In this document: piece by piece, positions 24,690 to 37,139 of the stretch | Position numbering within the stretch: position 1 is the stretch's first letter | Layout of the letters: the number at the start of each line of letters is the position of its first letter | Assembly: GCA_051453625.1 (NCBI GenBank) | Contig: JBOZIK010000001.1 | Location: forward strand, 239,604,489-239,668,488 | From: Welwitschia mirabilis | Taxonomy: Eukaryota > Gnetophyta > Gnetopsida > Welwitschiales | Length of the DNA stretch: 64,000 nucleotides | Direction of reading: 5' to 3' | Program-made: the position numbers and the translations under genes | The notes under the pieces: model-generated | The model's database searches: none | Seen by the model: the letters and a program-made list of their open reading frames with translations, nothing else | Told to the model about the DNA's origin: nothing

Positions 24690-26409
24690 TACAGTGCATA
24701 TTTGTGTAAACAATTATGCTTAAAAAGATCCTATCATTCATAAATAAAATAGATATCTTTTATAAAACAATACACTAATATAGATGGGAGTTGACTCAAA
24801 TGTCATAATCCATCAAAGGACCAAACTAAAAGAAAGAGAATTAATTTTCAATAATAAACACTTATTTATTCTAGTAACAAAAATAAATTACAATGTAAAA
24901 AAGTATAATGCAATACACTTATACAAAGTTAATATAGGAATAAAAAGGAATAATGCACCTAAACTAACAATGATTAACCTTAACAAAGGTTGTTTCATAA
25001 CCTATATTACTTAAGAAACTATCACTGAATTAGAAATAATATAAACTATGAGAAATAAGTAACAACAAGTCTAGGAAATGAAAAAGAGTCTTTGTATTAA
25101 AAGTTGAATCACATCCATATTATAAAATAGCTGCACCTCAATGGAGGAAGCACAACCCAACACCAAGGAAGATGTCTCTCTGCAACTACCAAGGATGGAT
25201 CTCTAGCCCTTCAATCTCAATCATAATAATTTCTAGTACAAGTGAAGATAAGGCAGAGTTGAGGGAGAAATTGATACTTATTGACAACAAACACACAAAT
25301 AATAAAATAGACAACTAAGCATGGGTACAATCCTAATGGTCACACAAGAGACATACAGACAAATGGAAAGAGTTAAGTAAATGTTCATTGGAATGTTATA
25401 ACAAATGTCATCCTACTAGTCATCCAGATGAGATATAGGGAATGATGCCACCTCATAAACAATCCATGTCATATGNNNNNNNNNNNNNNNNNNNNNNNNN
25501 NNNNNNNNNNNNNNNNNNNNNNNNNNNNNNNNNNNNNNNNNNNNNNNNNNNNNNNNNNNNNNNNNNNNNNNNNNNNNNNNNNNNNNNNNNNNNNNNNNNN
25601 NNNNNNNNNNNNNNNNNNNNNNNNNNNNNNNNNNNNNNNNNNNNNNNNNNNNNNNNNNNNNNNNNNNNNNNNNNNNNNNNNNNNNNNNNNNNNNNNNNNN
25701 NNNNNNNNNNNNNNNNNNNNNNNNNNNNNNNNNNNNNNNNNNNNNNNNNNNNNNNNNNNNNNNNNNNNNNNNNNNNNNNNNNNNNNNNNNNNNNNNNNNN
25801 NNNNNNNNNNNNNNNNNNNNNNNNNNNNNNNNNNNNNNNNNNNNNNNNNNNNNNNNNNNNNNNNNNNNNNNNNNNNNNNNNNNNNNNNNNNNNNNNNNNN
25901 NNNNNNNNNNNNNNNNNNNNNNNNNNNNNNNNNNNNNNNNNNNNNNNNNNNNNNNNNNNNNNNNNNNNNNNNNNNNNNNNNNNNNNNNNNNNNNNNNNNN
26001 NNNNNNNNNNNNNNNNNNNNNNNNNNNNNNNNNNNNNNNNNNNNNNNNNNNNNNNNNNNNNNNNNNNNNNNNNNNNNNNNNNNNTCATATGTCAAATTGA
26101 TCACAATTATTATCCTTATTAGCTTCAACTATTCTGTCATCCGTACTATCATCTGGACGATGAGGTTAATGATAAGCTTTTATAAGTATTCATTCAATGC
26201 ATTAGCCTAAATGTTTATAGGAAGTTTGTCTCAAAAGCAAGAAGTATTATGAACTACTCAAAATGTAGAAAAATGTCATGAGATTGCATGTTTTTGTATC
26301 TTTTATCTCAGCTCTCCATTATCATGGAAATCTAGGATAAACCTGTCTAATATCCTATAAAAATACTCAAAATGCCCTATCAAATATATGCAAGTTGGTA
26401 GTGTAAAAC
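24690..26409 (-). repeat. Family-A LTR (5' LTR side of the minus-strand cluster), with a 609-N gap
   Basis: Aligns with 13,433-14,533 over its whole length. Beyond the LTR start (26,409) there is no PPT or internal A sequence but element-C sequence, so this is the outer edge of the minus-strand insertion, that is a 5' LTR. Without the gap it is about 1.1 kb, the same as the first copy. This indicates that the 609 N add nothing. Confidence 0.7.
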
Positions 26410-26960
26410 TTAGATGCTAAAAGATAAAGATTAATATCTTTTTTTCCTTGTTTTTTCTAGATAGGTTCTTTTCCTTCATTAACTAAGGTAAGAATGCTAT
26501 GAAGATAATACCAACATGATAATTACATTTCTCTTTGTAAAATTTTTAATGAATCTGACTCCTATGAGAATGATGCTATGTAATATTATCATAATGTAAC
26601 TACTAAGGAGAAGAAGGATAAGGATGAATACATGGAGATTTTAAAAAAACTAATAGGAAATAGTCTTATTACATCCAATGAAATAATTAAACTTAAAGAA
26701 TCTAACCATATTAAGAATGTTTTTCCATTGCTTTCACTTGTAATTCCACATAAAACTCAAAATAACATCCTTTATTCTACTTATAATTCCAAATTGTTTT
26801 GTGGTTTTAATAATGTTTAGACTTTTTAAAAACATCATTAGAATTTCTTCTCAATGAAAATCTAGGCCTTGAGTTGAATATTAGGGAATTTCTTAGTCAT
26901 ATTAAACATGTCCTAATTAATCATCCTAAGAAGCCTTTAGATTTCTTGGATTCATCCTTT
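26410..26960 (+). pseudogene. Element-C internal coding remnant, function unknown
   Basis: A plus-strand frame runs from about 26,540 with IFNESDSYENDAM, then EYMEILKKLIGNSLITSNEI, FPLLSLVIPHKTQ and SKLFCGFNN (to 26,818). A frame shift away it continues as NENLGLELNIREFLSHIKH and HPKKPLDFLDSSF (to about 26,960). The composition is protein-like and charged, suggesting real former coding. I do not recognise a gag, protease or polymerase motif. Position is between the C primer site and integrase tail, so it is part of C's gag-pol or an accessory ORF. The 62-residue open stretch at 26,632-26,820 is part of this. Confidence 0.45.
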
Positions 26961-27179
26961 ATTTTTTAGTTGAACTATTAATGTCCACTTTACTAAGTAT
27001 TAATTATAATATCAATCATTTAAGAGAAATTATGCTTATAAGACTTTGCAATAGTTCTATAAGATATTATTTAACATCCAAATATATCAATTCTTTATCT
27101 CTTATTTGACTATTAAAATTTGTAAAGTCAAGGTACTATCAAGATATTTTATTCATTACCCATTGATTCTTTCTAAAAA

Positions 27180-27480
27180 TTCTCATATATCTTTCATTCT
27201 CTAGTCCCTAGATGGTTTGGTTCTTTTTTTAGTAAAAAGGGGCATCATTATCTTGTAGAAGAAGTGCACCCTAATGGATTAGTTAAGATTTATAAATTAA
27301 ATTCTAATTAAAAACTAAATGTTAATGGGTAGTGGTTAAAATTTTATCAATTATTCCTTTACCATTATCTAAATGATTTCTTAACCAAAGATCTTAATTG
27401 AATTATTTCATTACTAGATTATCTTTTTACTACATTTTATGCTAAAAATAATATGATTTATTATAAAATTAATTTTAGTT
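27180..27480 (+). pseudogene. Ty3/gypsy integrase C-terminus of element C
   Basis: PRWFGSFFSKKGHHYLVEEV followed by HPNGLVKIYKLNSN, a stop, KLNVNG, a stop, WLKFYQ matches the end of Athila-like integrases, where a PxWxGPFxVxxVxPxGxVxI segment precedes VNGQRLKxY. The two stops fall where Gln is expected and are single transitions. The upstream catalytic core is not found between 26.96 and 27.18 kb, so most of pol has been lost. It lies 1.4 kb before the PPT and 3' LTR of C. Confidence 0.8.
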
Positions 27481-28880
27481 TAGGAAAATCATAGTAATAA
27501 TATTGGATTTTTTTGCCAATTATATGACATTTTCATATTTATGAGTTCCAATGTCTATGTTATTTTGTTTAATTATCAATTATGTTATATCTTATGCTTG
27601 TCTTTAGTCATGTATTTTATTGATCTACCATGTTAATTATTAATTAATATTTCTAAGATGAAGGAGAAAAAGGAGGAAAAAGATTACTACATGTAATTCC
27701 ATAATGTCCCACTACAAGTACACTACAGTAAATTTCCCTAAGAGGGGCCTTTGGCAATTTAACATGGTAGCTATGGGAACTCTATCAAAAGGTTAGTTAG
27801 CCATGATCTAGCTTTATCATATAGATCCTTATCTTTTTACTAGGAATTTCACTCCCCTTATCATAGTGAATGAGGTTTTTCAATACCCCTATTAAATAGA
27901 TTTTTCACATCTCCAAGCAATAACTTTTTAAGAACTTTAAATATATTAATCATTGGATACTAAACTGGCAGGGTCTCATTTGTTGTTGCAACTAAGGATT
28001 AGATTGAATTATAGTCCTAAGATTACACTAATTCTTGGTAGGATGATCATTAGATGTTATTATAATTACTACCCTTATTATATGATTCTCTATATTGTTT
28101 AGCATTAAATCATACATCTTTAACATTAAGTAGTTTTATGACATTTACCAATGGGTCTTGCTAGGTTAGCATTTAGGACATAGTAGTTAATCTTCCACAA
28201 GTCAATTTTTGTCCATTCTTACTTAGTATTTTCATAGTATTAATAATGAGTCTTCTCAATTTTCATCATATTAATAATTAGTATTCTCAAAGTCATTGTT
28301 GCTTTCACTTTTATTTATTACATGTCTAATTCCATTGCTAATAACTTTTCATTTTTACACTCATTTCATATCATTGACCTTTACTTGGCTATCACTATTG
28401 CCCCTCCATTCTACATCCATTCTCACTTAAGTGTGATTACTAATTTGGTTTGTTTTACTTTTGTTTTTTATTTTTCTTCTATATTTGTTCTTTTGCACTT
28501 TATGAGAATCAACCTCTTCTATTTGATGTATCTTTTGTAAGCTTTGAATGATAAATAAGTGCATTAAGATGCCCTAATCATACTCTATTATTCTTTCAAT
28601 TTTTAATCCATGTTTGACACTTAGTAAGGGGATAGTTTAGGGTAATTTTTAAGAATTAACTAATTAGACCTTATAATAACAAGGTGGAATACGTTTTCCA
28701 TGAAGTCAAACCATATTTTTGAAGTTAGTACTTATATTTTTTTAATTAAATAATAAGATGAATTTTAGTTTTTAAAGTTAACAATTCATTTGTCTTTAAG
28801 ATAAATGTTATTTGTATTCCCTAATTAAGTTAACTTACTTTAATTATTTTCCACTTGCCTTATTAGGGACTGATAAATAC
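27481..28880 (+). other. Element-C 3' region, non-coding as far as I can see
   Basis: Contains a block at 27,697-27,800 shared with the A family (22,780-22,925 minus, 42,941-43,080 plus). This shows that C and A are related Athila-type families. A 72-residue hydrophobic open stretch at 28,322-28,540 is not supported by any relative and is not called a gene. Confidence 0.5.
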
Positions 28881-28894
28881 TCAATGGGGTGCTA
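28881..28894 (+). promoter_or_regulatory. Polypurine tract of element C
   Basis: CAATGGGGTGC directly precedes the 3' LTR start TGAGAAATAG at 28,895, preceded by GGGACTGATAA. The same arrangement (GGGACTGACAA, then AGTGGGGAGC) occurs at 46,470-46,495. Confidence 0.65.
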
Positions 28895-30005
28895 TGAGAA
28901 ATAGGCAACTTGTCCATAATTGATGATGGTTTTAACTATTGTTTTAGGTATTTTTAATAGGTTTACAAATAAAATTAACCCTCTTTAATGTCAAGGAGTG
29001 AAGACAAAGAATCAAGAATAATTGAGATTAAAAATGAGTAATTTTAGAGGAATCTATAAGATCATATACATGGTTTTCTAGACAAGGGAAGGAGGCACTG
29101 ATCTAGCACCAGGTTACACCTATTACCAAATTCTACCTACCATTAAATTTCATCTACAACTAGATTCCACATATCACTAGATTTTAGGAATTTTAAATAA
29201 TAGTCAAATTAGGGAAGAAGATGATGACCTATTACTATATTCCATGTACTATAAAATTTTAGTTATCATTAAATTTCAAGAAGTCCAAGTTATACTAACA
29301 ATGAATAATTAGTTTTTTATCTTATTTAAAATATAATACAAGCATTACCTACTGGCTATCAATTATTGCAACTACTTATTTAAACATATATAAATCCCTT
29401 TAGGAATTTCATTTTCTTAGCCTTGTTAGTATTAAAGTTGCTTATGAAATTGAAGTGTTTTGAGGAAATGGATCCATATAATTGTTAAAAGAGCTATCCT
29501 AAGTATTAGGTTGAGTATAATTCATTAAAGAACGATTAGTTATAAGTGAAGGTATTAAAGCATATTTTGATTAGTAAAGTGTTCTTTCTTTCTATTAACT
29601 ATATCTTACTTTTTCTTCCTTATATATTATGTTAGTATCAATTTAATAGTATAGTAGATTAGATCCAATATTGATATAGGATGTAAGATCCATTTTGGTA
29701 ACAAAAATTTGGTAAAATTGGTTAAGTTGATTACATTTAGGTCGCTTTCATTTCCACTACATTGCATTTTCCATTTCCATTGCATCTCATTCATATGATC
29801 ATGTGCATTATTAATTTTACTTACTTGAAAGACACTAAAAAATAATTTTCCTTTATTTAGTGAATTAATCTTTTCAATGCTTTGATTGCTTTACCATTTT
29901 ACAACATTTGGGTTGTACCCTATACTAGTATATGTCATGTGCTAAGATTATAAGTTTAATTGATTAGTGAAGAAATATTTAATTAATGCATGCTTGAGAG
30001 ATAAA
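28895..30005 (+). repeat. Family-C LTR, 3' copy
   Basis: Pairs with 11,170-12,255. It is preceded by a PPT and not followed by a primer site, so it is the 3' LTR. The minisatellite-like U3 run is also present (29,100-29,280). Confidence 0.8.
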
Positions 30006-31169
30006 TATTCACCTCCTTTATAATAATGTTTTTCTTTTCTAATTATCTTATGTCAATCTTTATCTTTCATAATAATATCATTATTAATTATAGAGGAGCC
30101 TTCAACATGAATTGTTTGAGTTTTATCAAAATCTAATCCTCTACTTTATAAAAGTACTAGTTGCTACACACATACCTCTTTAAAAAACTTAATCCTATAA
30201 TATTTTCTACTTTCTTGAGTATTATATTTTCTCTTAAAATATTTAGATAATTTTTCTTAATTTTAATTTCTTATTACATGAAAGACATATGTCTAAAAGA
30301 TTCAAATAACAGAAGGTTTACTCGTGCTTATGAGATGCTACTTGAAATTTGACTCTTTCTTGCATTGGCTTAAATTGGATACTTTTTTAAAGATAAAATA
30401 TTAATTATTAATTAATCATAATACCTATTAAATATTTTTACAGCTTTAGCTATAGCCCTTGAAAAGGAAAATAAAAAAGTGGAAAATGTAGGTGCTCTTT
30501 GTAAATAGAAACTTAAAACTTTTCTTTAGAAACCTTGAAATAACTACTACATTAAGATAAGATAAACAGAGAATATTTAACATATCATAAGTAATTCTTA
30601 AATGAGGAAAAAAACACATACATAATTAAAGTAATTTTGCTCTATTAAAAAATTTAGATGTAAAGTTATTTAGATAATAAAGTACACCTAATAAATTATA
30701 TTTCTAAGTATTCTCTTTGAAAAAATTATAATATTTATAAAATAACTTTGTATAGAAAGCCATAATAGTTTTATGAGAAGGCTCTTTAATCTCCTTACTA
30801 GCATGAACATTAAAAAAAAAAAGCATTAACTTATACTACATTTAAAGATACTAAGGCTATGCCAGACACGTACACAACCAAAACTCATTGTGAATTAAAT
30901 AATTTTAATTCCTATGATTGGATAATAGAATAGTTATAATTGAAGTTATTAAGATGAGAATATTAATGGTTGATTTTCACCTTACAATTCAAAATCAAGT
31001 TAAGTTTTATTAATTCAAAATCTTACTAAGGATTTAGAAAAATCTAGATGCTAAACCAATTTCTAAAGCATCTTATAGAGGGTCTTTAGTTGAGTTAGCA
31101 AACCTAAAACTCCAATTGATAATCTTATAAGATAATGGTTTAATAATGATAATCATTTTACCTTGGGAT
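30006..31169. other. Unassigned AT-rich sequence between elements C and B
   Basis: I see no coding motif, no repeat shared with the rest of the window and no RNA gene. It may be old host spacer or an element too decayed to recognise. Confidence 0.4.
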
Positions 31170-32872
31170 TATAGTTAACATGTAAATAGTAACATTTTGC
31201 TTAAGTTATTTGATCGATTTAGTTTAATGGAAGACATTAAAATAACTAAATTATCATGAAATAATGTCTTCTACTACTTTTTATTATTATTTGTGAACTT
31301 ATCATACTACTATGACATTTTTAGTATATTTATTTCATTTTAAAGAACATTATAAAACATAAAAATCATTAAGCATAAAATGTTAGTGTCATTATCTAAG
31401 TCATTGACTTTGCTAGTCCTTTTGAGTAGAATACATTAATTCTCACATTCTAGACTTGTCATGCGAAATTCAACGAAATGTAGTTATGGGCTTAATTAGG
31501 TTTTACATCAAAAATAACTATTATTTTCAAGGAAATATGCTAATAACAAGGATGACATGTAATAATGACATATGGTAGTGTTAAGTAGGATGATGTGGGA
31601 GATACATGACAACATCATCAGTTGGTAGAAATAGTAGAATTTAGAAGCCAAATATTAGACTCATCATGATGATTCCTACCTAATTGAAGATGACAAAAAT
31701 TCTACCTAATTCTATAAGACATATTTTATGACTGCTGACCTAATGTCATAATCTAAAATCTTTTAACCATCCTCCACCCCATGCTCACTTATAAAAGGGC
31801 CTTGACCCTCATTTTTAATATCCTTTTTTTTGGAAAAGTAATAGAACTCTTGGAACATCAAGTTGACATGGCCTTTTGAGCACTTTTTTAGAGTGATCTT
31901 ACTTCAAGAATAGCTTGAGAAGTACTTACCAGCTTCCTTCTTTTATTGATATAATGTTGTTTTTTATTTAATACAAATAGTTATTCTCTTTTTATTTTAA
32001 GTCGAAAATAATTTTATACTTTTAATACTTAAGTAGTAACTAATTTGTCAAGTTATATTATTAGCTAAGTAAATTTCTTACTAGGTTTATGTATATTTTA
32101 TTTAACGGATTTTGAGTACTTTAAGTCCTTACTTTTCACTCTTATTTAATGCTTATGAAGAGGCAAGTGACTTTCGAGTTCATCAAATCCTAATATAATG
32201 AATAAGATTATGTTATAATGACATAAGACATTACTACTTAATAGCTTAAGTATGTTTCAGAAACTTGCAATATATCTTTCAACTAAAGAAGTGCTAGAGG
32301 ATAAATCAAGTGAAACCTTAAAGCTTGTTCATCTCCTTATCACTCTAAATAAAGTTTCAATGTTTTCCACTTATTACTTTTCTCAAGTTTCTTTCTCTCT
32401 TTAATTATAATTGCAAGATAAGAGAAAATTGTGTAATCCCTTTTAAAAAAATCATAATTATTCTTATAAAAGAATAATATTAAGTCCTTATCATCAATGG
32501 ATCATGGTAAGGAACCAGAATAAGGAGGTGCGCTAGTCATAACAAAAAGAGACTGGTCTTCATGTAGTTATGAGGTATTTGGGTGCTGCTACTAGTGCTT
32601 TTACATTTTTCTTGCTACTAGTGTTTTATGTTATAAATTAATACCTTCTTAGAAACATGTTGTATAGGGAAAGTAAGACAAATTTATATAGTATAATAAA
32701 CCTATTGGCTATAGAAAGTCAACAGTGATCATGTAATTGGTGTAGGCTATATCAGGGTTTTTCAATCCTAGCTAGCCTTAAAGCAAGTTATAAATAGAAG
32801 TATGAAAGGGGTACAAACCATCAACTATAGCAACCCTCATTCCAATAGTTAGTTCCTTTACACAAATAGAAT
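31170..32872 (+). repeat. Family-B LTR, 5' copy
   Basis: Aligns with 50,632-50,698 plus 59,111-60,757 and, reversed, with 2,100-3,462. It is followed by a primer site. It carries an extra segment of about 350 bases near its end (32,494-32,848) that the other copies lack. Confidence 0.8.
31790..31797 (+). promoter_or_regulatory. LTR TATA box
   Basis: TATAAAAG in a conserved stretch of the B LTR, with the counterpart TATAAAA at 59,664-59,670. It is the expected U3/R promoter position, followed by GGGCC and the presumed transcript start. Confidence 0.55.
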
Positions 32873-32874
32873 TT

Positions 32875-32892
32875 TAATACCATTTCTAGGGA
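32875..32892 (+). promoter_or_regulatory. Primer binding site, tRNA-Asp type (decayed)
   Basis: TAATACCATTTCTAGGGA against TGGCGCCGTTGCCGGGGA shows 10 matches, seven transitions and one transversion. It directly follows the B LTR. Confidence 0.7.
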
Positions 32893-33599
32893 TAATAGCA
32901 TGGTAGTTTCTCAAAAAGAGAATATTTTTACTTTTTTTTACAAGTTTTTAGTTTGGTTTTTATTTTTCTAGTGGTTGACACAAGTTCTCTCTAGTGAAAT
33001 CTTAACTTGTTTTATTTCTTTTTCTTTTAAATGTTTGATTCCCTTTGTTTTTTTTCCCCTAATGATGAGAACTAATATATTTTTAATGATACCCGAACTA
33101 GTCTAGTTAGAACTTTTCTTTAGTTTTTTTCACTTTAACCAAATTTACATTTCATATTAAAAAATTATTTATAAGTTTAACAAAGTTTTTTTAAGTTGTT
33201 GTGAAAGGTAGAAAAAGTAAAATTTGAATTGATTTATTTGTGTGCTTTATTTTATTTCCTATAATTTTTAATTTAGTAATTAATTTTATGTTTAGTAATT
33301 TTGCTCTATAAAAACACTAAAAATGAAAAAAATATTTATGATTTTTTCTCATAGGTTTTATTTTATATTTTTGGTTGTTTCTATTTTTGTATAATTTTTC
33401 TATTAACTTATTACTTGGATTGGTTTGCACAAGCATTATGAACATATGTTATTTTCTTCAAATTTTAACTTAAATTTAAATTGGTGTTGCTACCTTTCCT
33501 TATTGATGTTGCTAGTGTTTTTGTGCTAACCATTCTTAGTTTTTTTCCAACCCCTTTGTCAAAAATAAAAAAAAAGTTTCTATCATTTAGGCCCTATCT

Positions 33600-35188
33600 A
33601 AAACCTTTTCAAAATATTTCTAAAACTTATTGAAATATTAATTGCTGTGGATTGAAGATTAATTAAGTAGATTAGTTAGAAATCCTCTTAACATAAACTT
33701 TAAAACTGATGAAAATGAAGAACAAAGTATCTTATCTGAAAATCAGCCCTATGATAAAACCCATAGAAAATAAGCCTCTACGTCCCATCAAAAATTAAAT
33801 TCCAAATCTAGTTTCTAATATCCCTTTAATATATCATGGTTAAAGTAATAACTAATCTACTAACTAAATTCCTTCTACCTTAGTTAAGAGATAGCTCTAA
33901 ACTAAAATAATATAGCCAAGAATCCTTCTATGTAAACCCTTTATAACTACCTATAAACTTAATGCTTGAGAATACTTCATGCATAGTATAGCTTCATGAA
34001 GCTCAAAGGTTAAAATTCAAACCATCCATCATTTACCTATTATCTCACTTTCATGGCTTAAAATTAGAGAATTCATGCTTACACCTCAAATAATTTGAGT
34101 GACTGTTATCATTTGTACCTTGATATTCAAACGCTTATGACATCCTTAGGCTTACTCTCTTTCATTCTTCCTTAAAAAAGGGCTAAATCATGGCTCTACA
34201 CTTTCAAACCCTTATCTGTTAGATTCTGGTTTGATTTAAACAAGGCCTTCATATCCAAATTTTTTCCAAATGATAAGATGAATGCCTTAATATGAGAAAC
34301 AATAAATTATAAATAAAAGAATTATAATAATTTTTTCCAAGCCTTAGAAATATTTAAGGATTTTTTGTAAAAGTACCTACAACATGTATTTAAATGAGAG
34401 AGAAAAATTAGCTTATTTTGTAATTGTTGTCTACAAAGAATAAGTAGTTGGTAGAGATGATAAGTAGGGGTAGTTTTCTTAGAATTCCCTTAGACAAAGT
34501 TTGGGAATACCTAGAAACTATAGCAAAAAGCATTAAAAATTGAGAGAAGCTAAGTGAACCATATAGCTCCCATTACCTTGTTAGATTCATAAGTGTGTTT
34601 AAGGTATCTAATAATTTTAAAGTCAATAATAGGATAAACGCGTTAACTAGAAGAGTAGAACTACTATACATCTCATCCACACCTTTAATCATAAAACTAA
34701 ATGCCTAATTTATCACATAGACATGCATAAAATCACTGAGTGTTTACCTATTTTTGTATTTTAATATATGGTAAATAAACAAGTTAATGTATTAGGATAC
34801 TAGTGGCAACACTATAAAATGACCCATATTCCAATACTCACAACCTTGGGTAAAGGAATCATTCCAACTTTTCTTAGAATTGTATAGTTAAAATAATAAC
34901 AACCAACTAAAAAGTCCATTTCCTTCATCATTCTCTTATCCTTTTTCATCAAACTATCAAAAAGCCTTTTCATCTACTCCATTAGAGGAATCATTAAGAA
35001 AATTCATTGATACCTAAGCCCAAATTAATTATGATAAAATATAAACCATCATGATCATAAAATGAATCTTAAACAACATTCCTCTATCTTAAGTAATTTT
35101 GAACGCATCACTTAAAATAATATCCAAATGCTTCAATAGATTCTCTCTTCTCTAAACTAAAGAAAACCTAAAGAAATCCCTAGGAGAT
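33600..35188 (+). pseudogene. Athila-like gag of element B, 5' part
   Basis: The gag is recognisable towards its end. DPYSNTHNLG-RNHSNFS at 34,821-34,874 is the DPYSNTYNPGWRNHPNFSW box typical of Athila gag, with its Trp turned into a stop. PLEESLRKFIDT-AQINYDK at 34,979-35,038 is the later LEExLxxFIxxtQxxn segment. The frame is interrupted by stops. At 35,188 it is cut by the start of the family-A LTR, and gag/protease sequence resumes at 47,726 after that element, so the two parts were once continuous. The part below 34.5 kb is assigned by position only. Confidence 0.75.
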
Positions 35189-36460
35189 TATTACATTACT
35201 AAATTGTATGTATTTGATAGGGTATTTTGAGTAGTTTTGCAAGACAATAGATAGGTTTATATTACATTTTGATGATAATGGAGGGCTAAGACGAATATCA
35301 TGAAAACATGTAATCTTCATTACATTTAATAACATTTGAAGCAAATTACAATACTTCCTATCTAAAGTAGCAATCTTACACTCAAAATGGCTAATCTAAT
35401 ATAAGAAATACTTTACAAAAGTCCATCATTCACCTCATTATTTGAATTACTATATGGAAAACGAAAGTACTTAAGCCAAGGATGATGCTTATTAGATTAA
35501 TCTAGGAACTAATATGAAACTTGTATGATGTGGCATTGTCTCCTATGATGTTTAAACGACCAGTAAAATGAGATGTAAAAATAATGCTTCACCAAAATTC
35601 ACCAAAATCTAACCATGTGGCTCACACCTTCTTGTACTACTATTAGGATTATTACCACATCTATTATCATTTGTTAATTTTAGAGTATATTTTGTAAAAA
35701 ATACCTCCTTCATCCTTAACTCCATTATCATCTTCTTTAGTACTAGAAATTCTCATGATAAGAGATTGAAGAAAAGGAGGTTCATCCATTGTTATTGTAG
35801 AGAGATGTATTACTTAATATTGGGTTATGTATCATTCATTGAGGTGATACTACTTTGTAATATAGATGTTTGATTTTCTTTAATTAAAACTGTATTTTCT
35901 TTTTCATATCATTTATTATCTACATCTTTCTTATGAGTTATGTTGCTTGTGATTCTGTGACAACTTCATTCGTGATATAGATCATGAGGGAAACCTTTAT
36001 GAGGGCTAACATTGTTAGTTTAGGTGTGTTGAATTTAATTTCCTAGATTAACTATGCATTGTTTTCATATTCTGTTCAACATACTTGATAGCTTAGGTTG
36101 GTCTTGGTCTAATGACAACTTTTCTTAATTAACATAGGTTATACAGGGTTGATCACCATGATAAGTTGATTTAGTAATTAGATAGAAGTTGCATTTAGAA
36201 TAGAACTTACATTTCATTTGCATAGTGTATTTATTTACATTATTATATTGCACTATTATTATTCTACTTAGAAATGATAAAGTATTTCATTTTTTAAATC
36301 AATTCTATTTCTTCTTGCCTGTGTCTTTAATAGAATTATGACATTTATGTCACTCCCATTTATATTAGTGTATTATGTTATGTAATATATATATATATAT
36401 ATATATATACTTTTTAGAATTTGTTTAAGGATGTAACATGTGCATAAATACACATCATAA
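35189..36460 (+). repeat. Family-A LTR, 5' copy
   Basis: Pairs with 46,497-47,725. The start (TATTACATTACT) corresponds to TGTTGTACTATG with the terminal TG decayed to TA. The 3' limit is uncertain by about 40 bases. It contains the AT microsatellite at 36,388-36,411, absent from the 3' copy. Confidence 0.8.
36388..36411. repeat. AT microsatellite
   Basis: An uninterrupted AT dinucleotide run within the 5' LTR. The 3' LTR has only a short TATATA at the equivalent site, so it expanded after insertion. Confidence 0.85.
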
Positions 36461-36502
36461 CATCTTGGGACTATTAACATAAAAGGCTACTTAAATTTCG
36501 AG

Positions 36503-36525
36503 AATTGTCGTTGCTTAGATAAGTG
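36503..36525 (+). promoter_or_regulatory. Possible primer binding site of the family-A element
   Basis: GTCGTTGCTTAGATAAG resembles GCCGTTGCCGGGGATAAG, allowing transitions and one deleted base. The preceding AATT fits GGC only with an inserted base. The call rests on position after the LTR and is weak. Confidence 0.35.
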
Positions 36526-37139
36526 CTTTGGATTTTGGTTTAGGTATTTATTTGTAATATCATTATATTCTTATAGTAGAAACATAGGCTTTTCTTTTTG
36601 CACTTTTCATTTTTCATTCCAAAATAATAGCTTGTCATCCTCCTTGTTATCTAGATGACCTGCAATAATCATGACCTATAAACTTAAGGTTTTTCATTTT
36701 TTTAGGAGTTGGGGTTTTTATCTTATTATTCTCTTTACTATTTAGATAAGTTAGTACATGATGGGAACTTTTTATTTTATGTTATTTCATGATTCTATTT
36801 TTTTATGTTTTTTATTTTTGGGTTTTTTATGTCCACTGTCGTCTAGTGACATCATCTAGATGATCACAAAAATGATACTTACAAAAATAGAACTAAGCAT
36901 GTTGGGACATGATAAGATCTAGTAAAAAGATAAAATATTAGAAAGAGTAGCTATTAATAAAATAAAACATCCAAAAAGATTTGATCTACTATGAACTTAA
37001 CCAAGGTACACCCCCTAGGTACATAAAATATTCCAAGAATTAAGCAAGAAGATTTTTTTTACATTTATTGTTTTGAATTTGATTTTTCCAAAGAAAATAT
37101 TTCAAGAAAAAATTTAGAAGAAAGTCATTTTATCACAAT

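Larger units (their letters stand above)
11170..30005 (+). mobile_element. Element C: Athila-like LTR retrotransposon split by a minus-strand A cluster
   Basis: Defined by the paired C LTRs, primer site (12,258), gag-like piece, integrase tail (27,180-27,480) and PPT (28,881). Its interior is interrupted at 13,433-26,409 by family-A sequence on the other strand. Most of pol is missing. The span is an inference from LTR pairing. Confidence 0.7.

Noticed and set aside
14160-26170. CRISPR-like array from the repeated CATCCAGATG motifs
   Set aside because: Spacing is irregular, the motifs are dispersed through LTR and internal regions, and the sequence is plant nuclear.
28322-28540. 72-residue membrane-like frame in element C
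   Set aside because: No signal of selection, no counterpart in family A, and low-complexity composition; could be an extra ORF remnant but not supported.
36388-36411. Origin-like or cruciform element at the AT run
   Set aside because: A plain dinucleotide microsatellite; the partner LTR has no such run.
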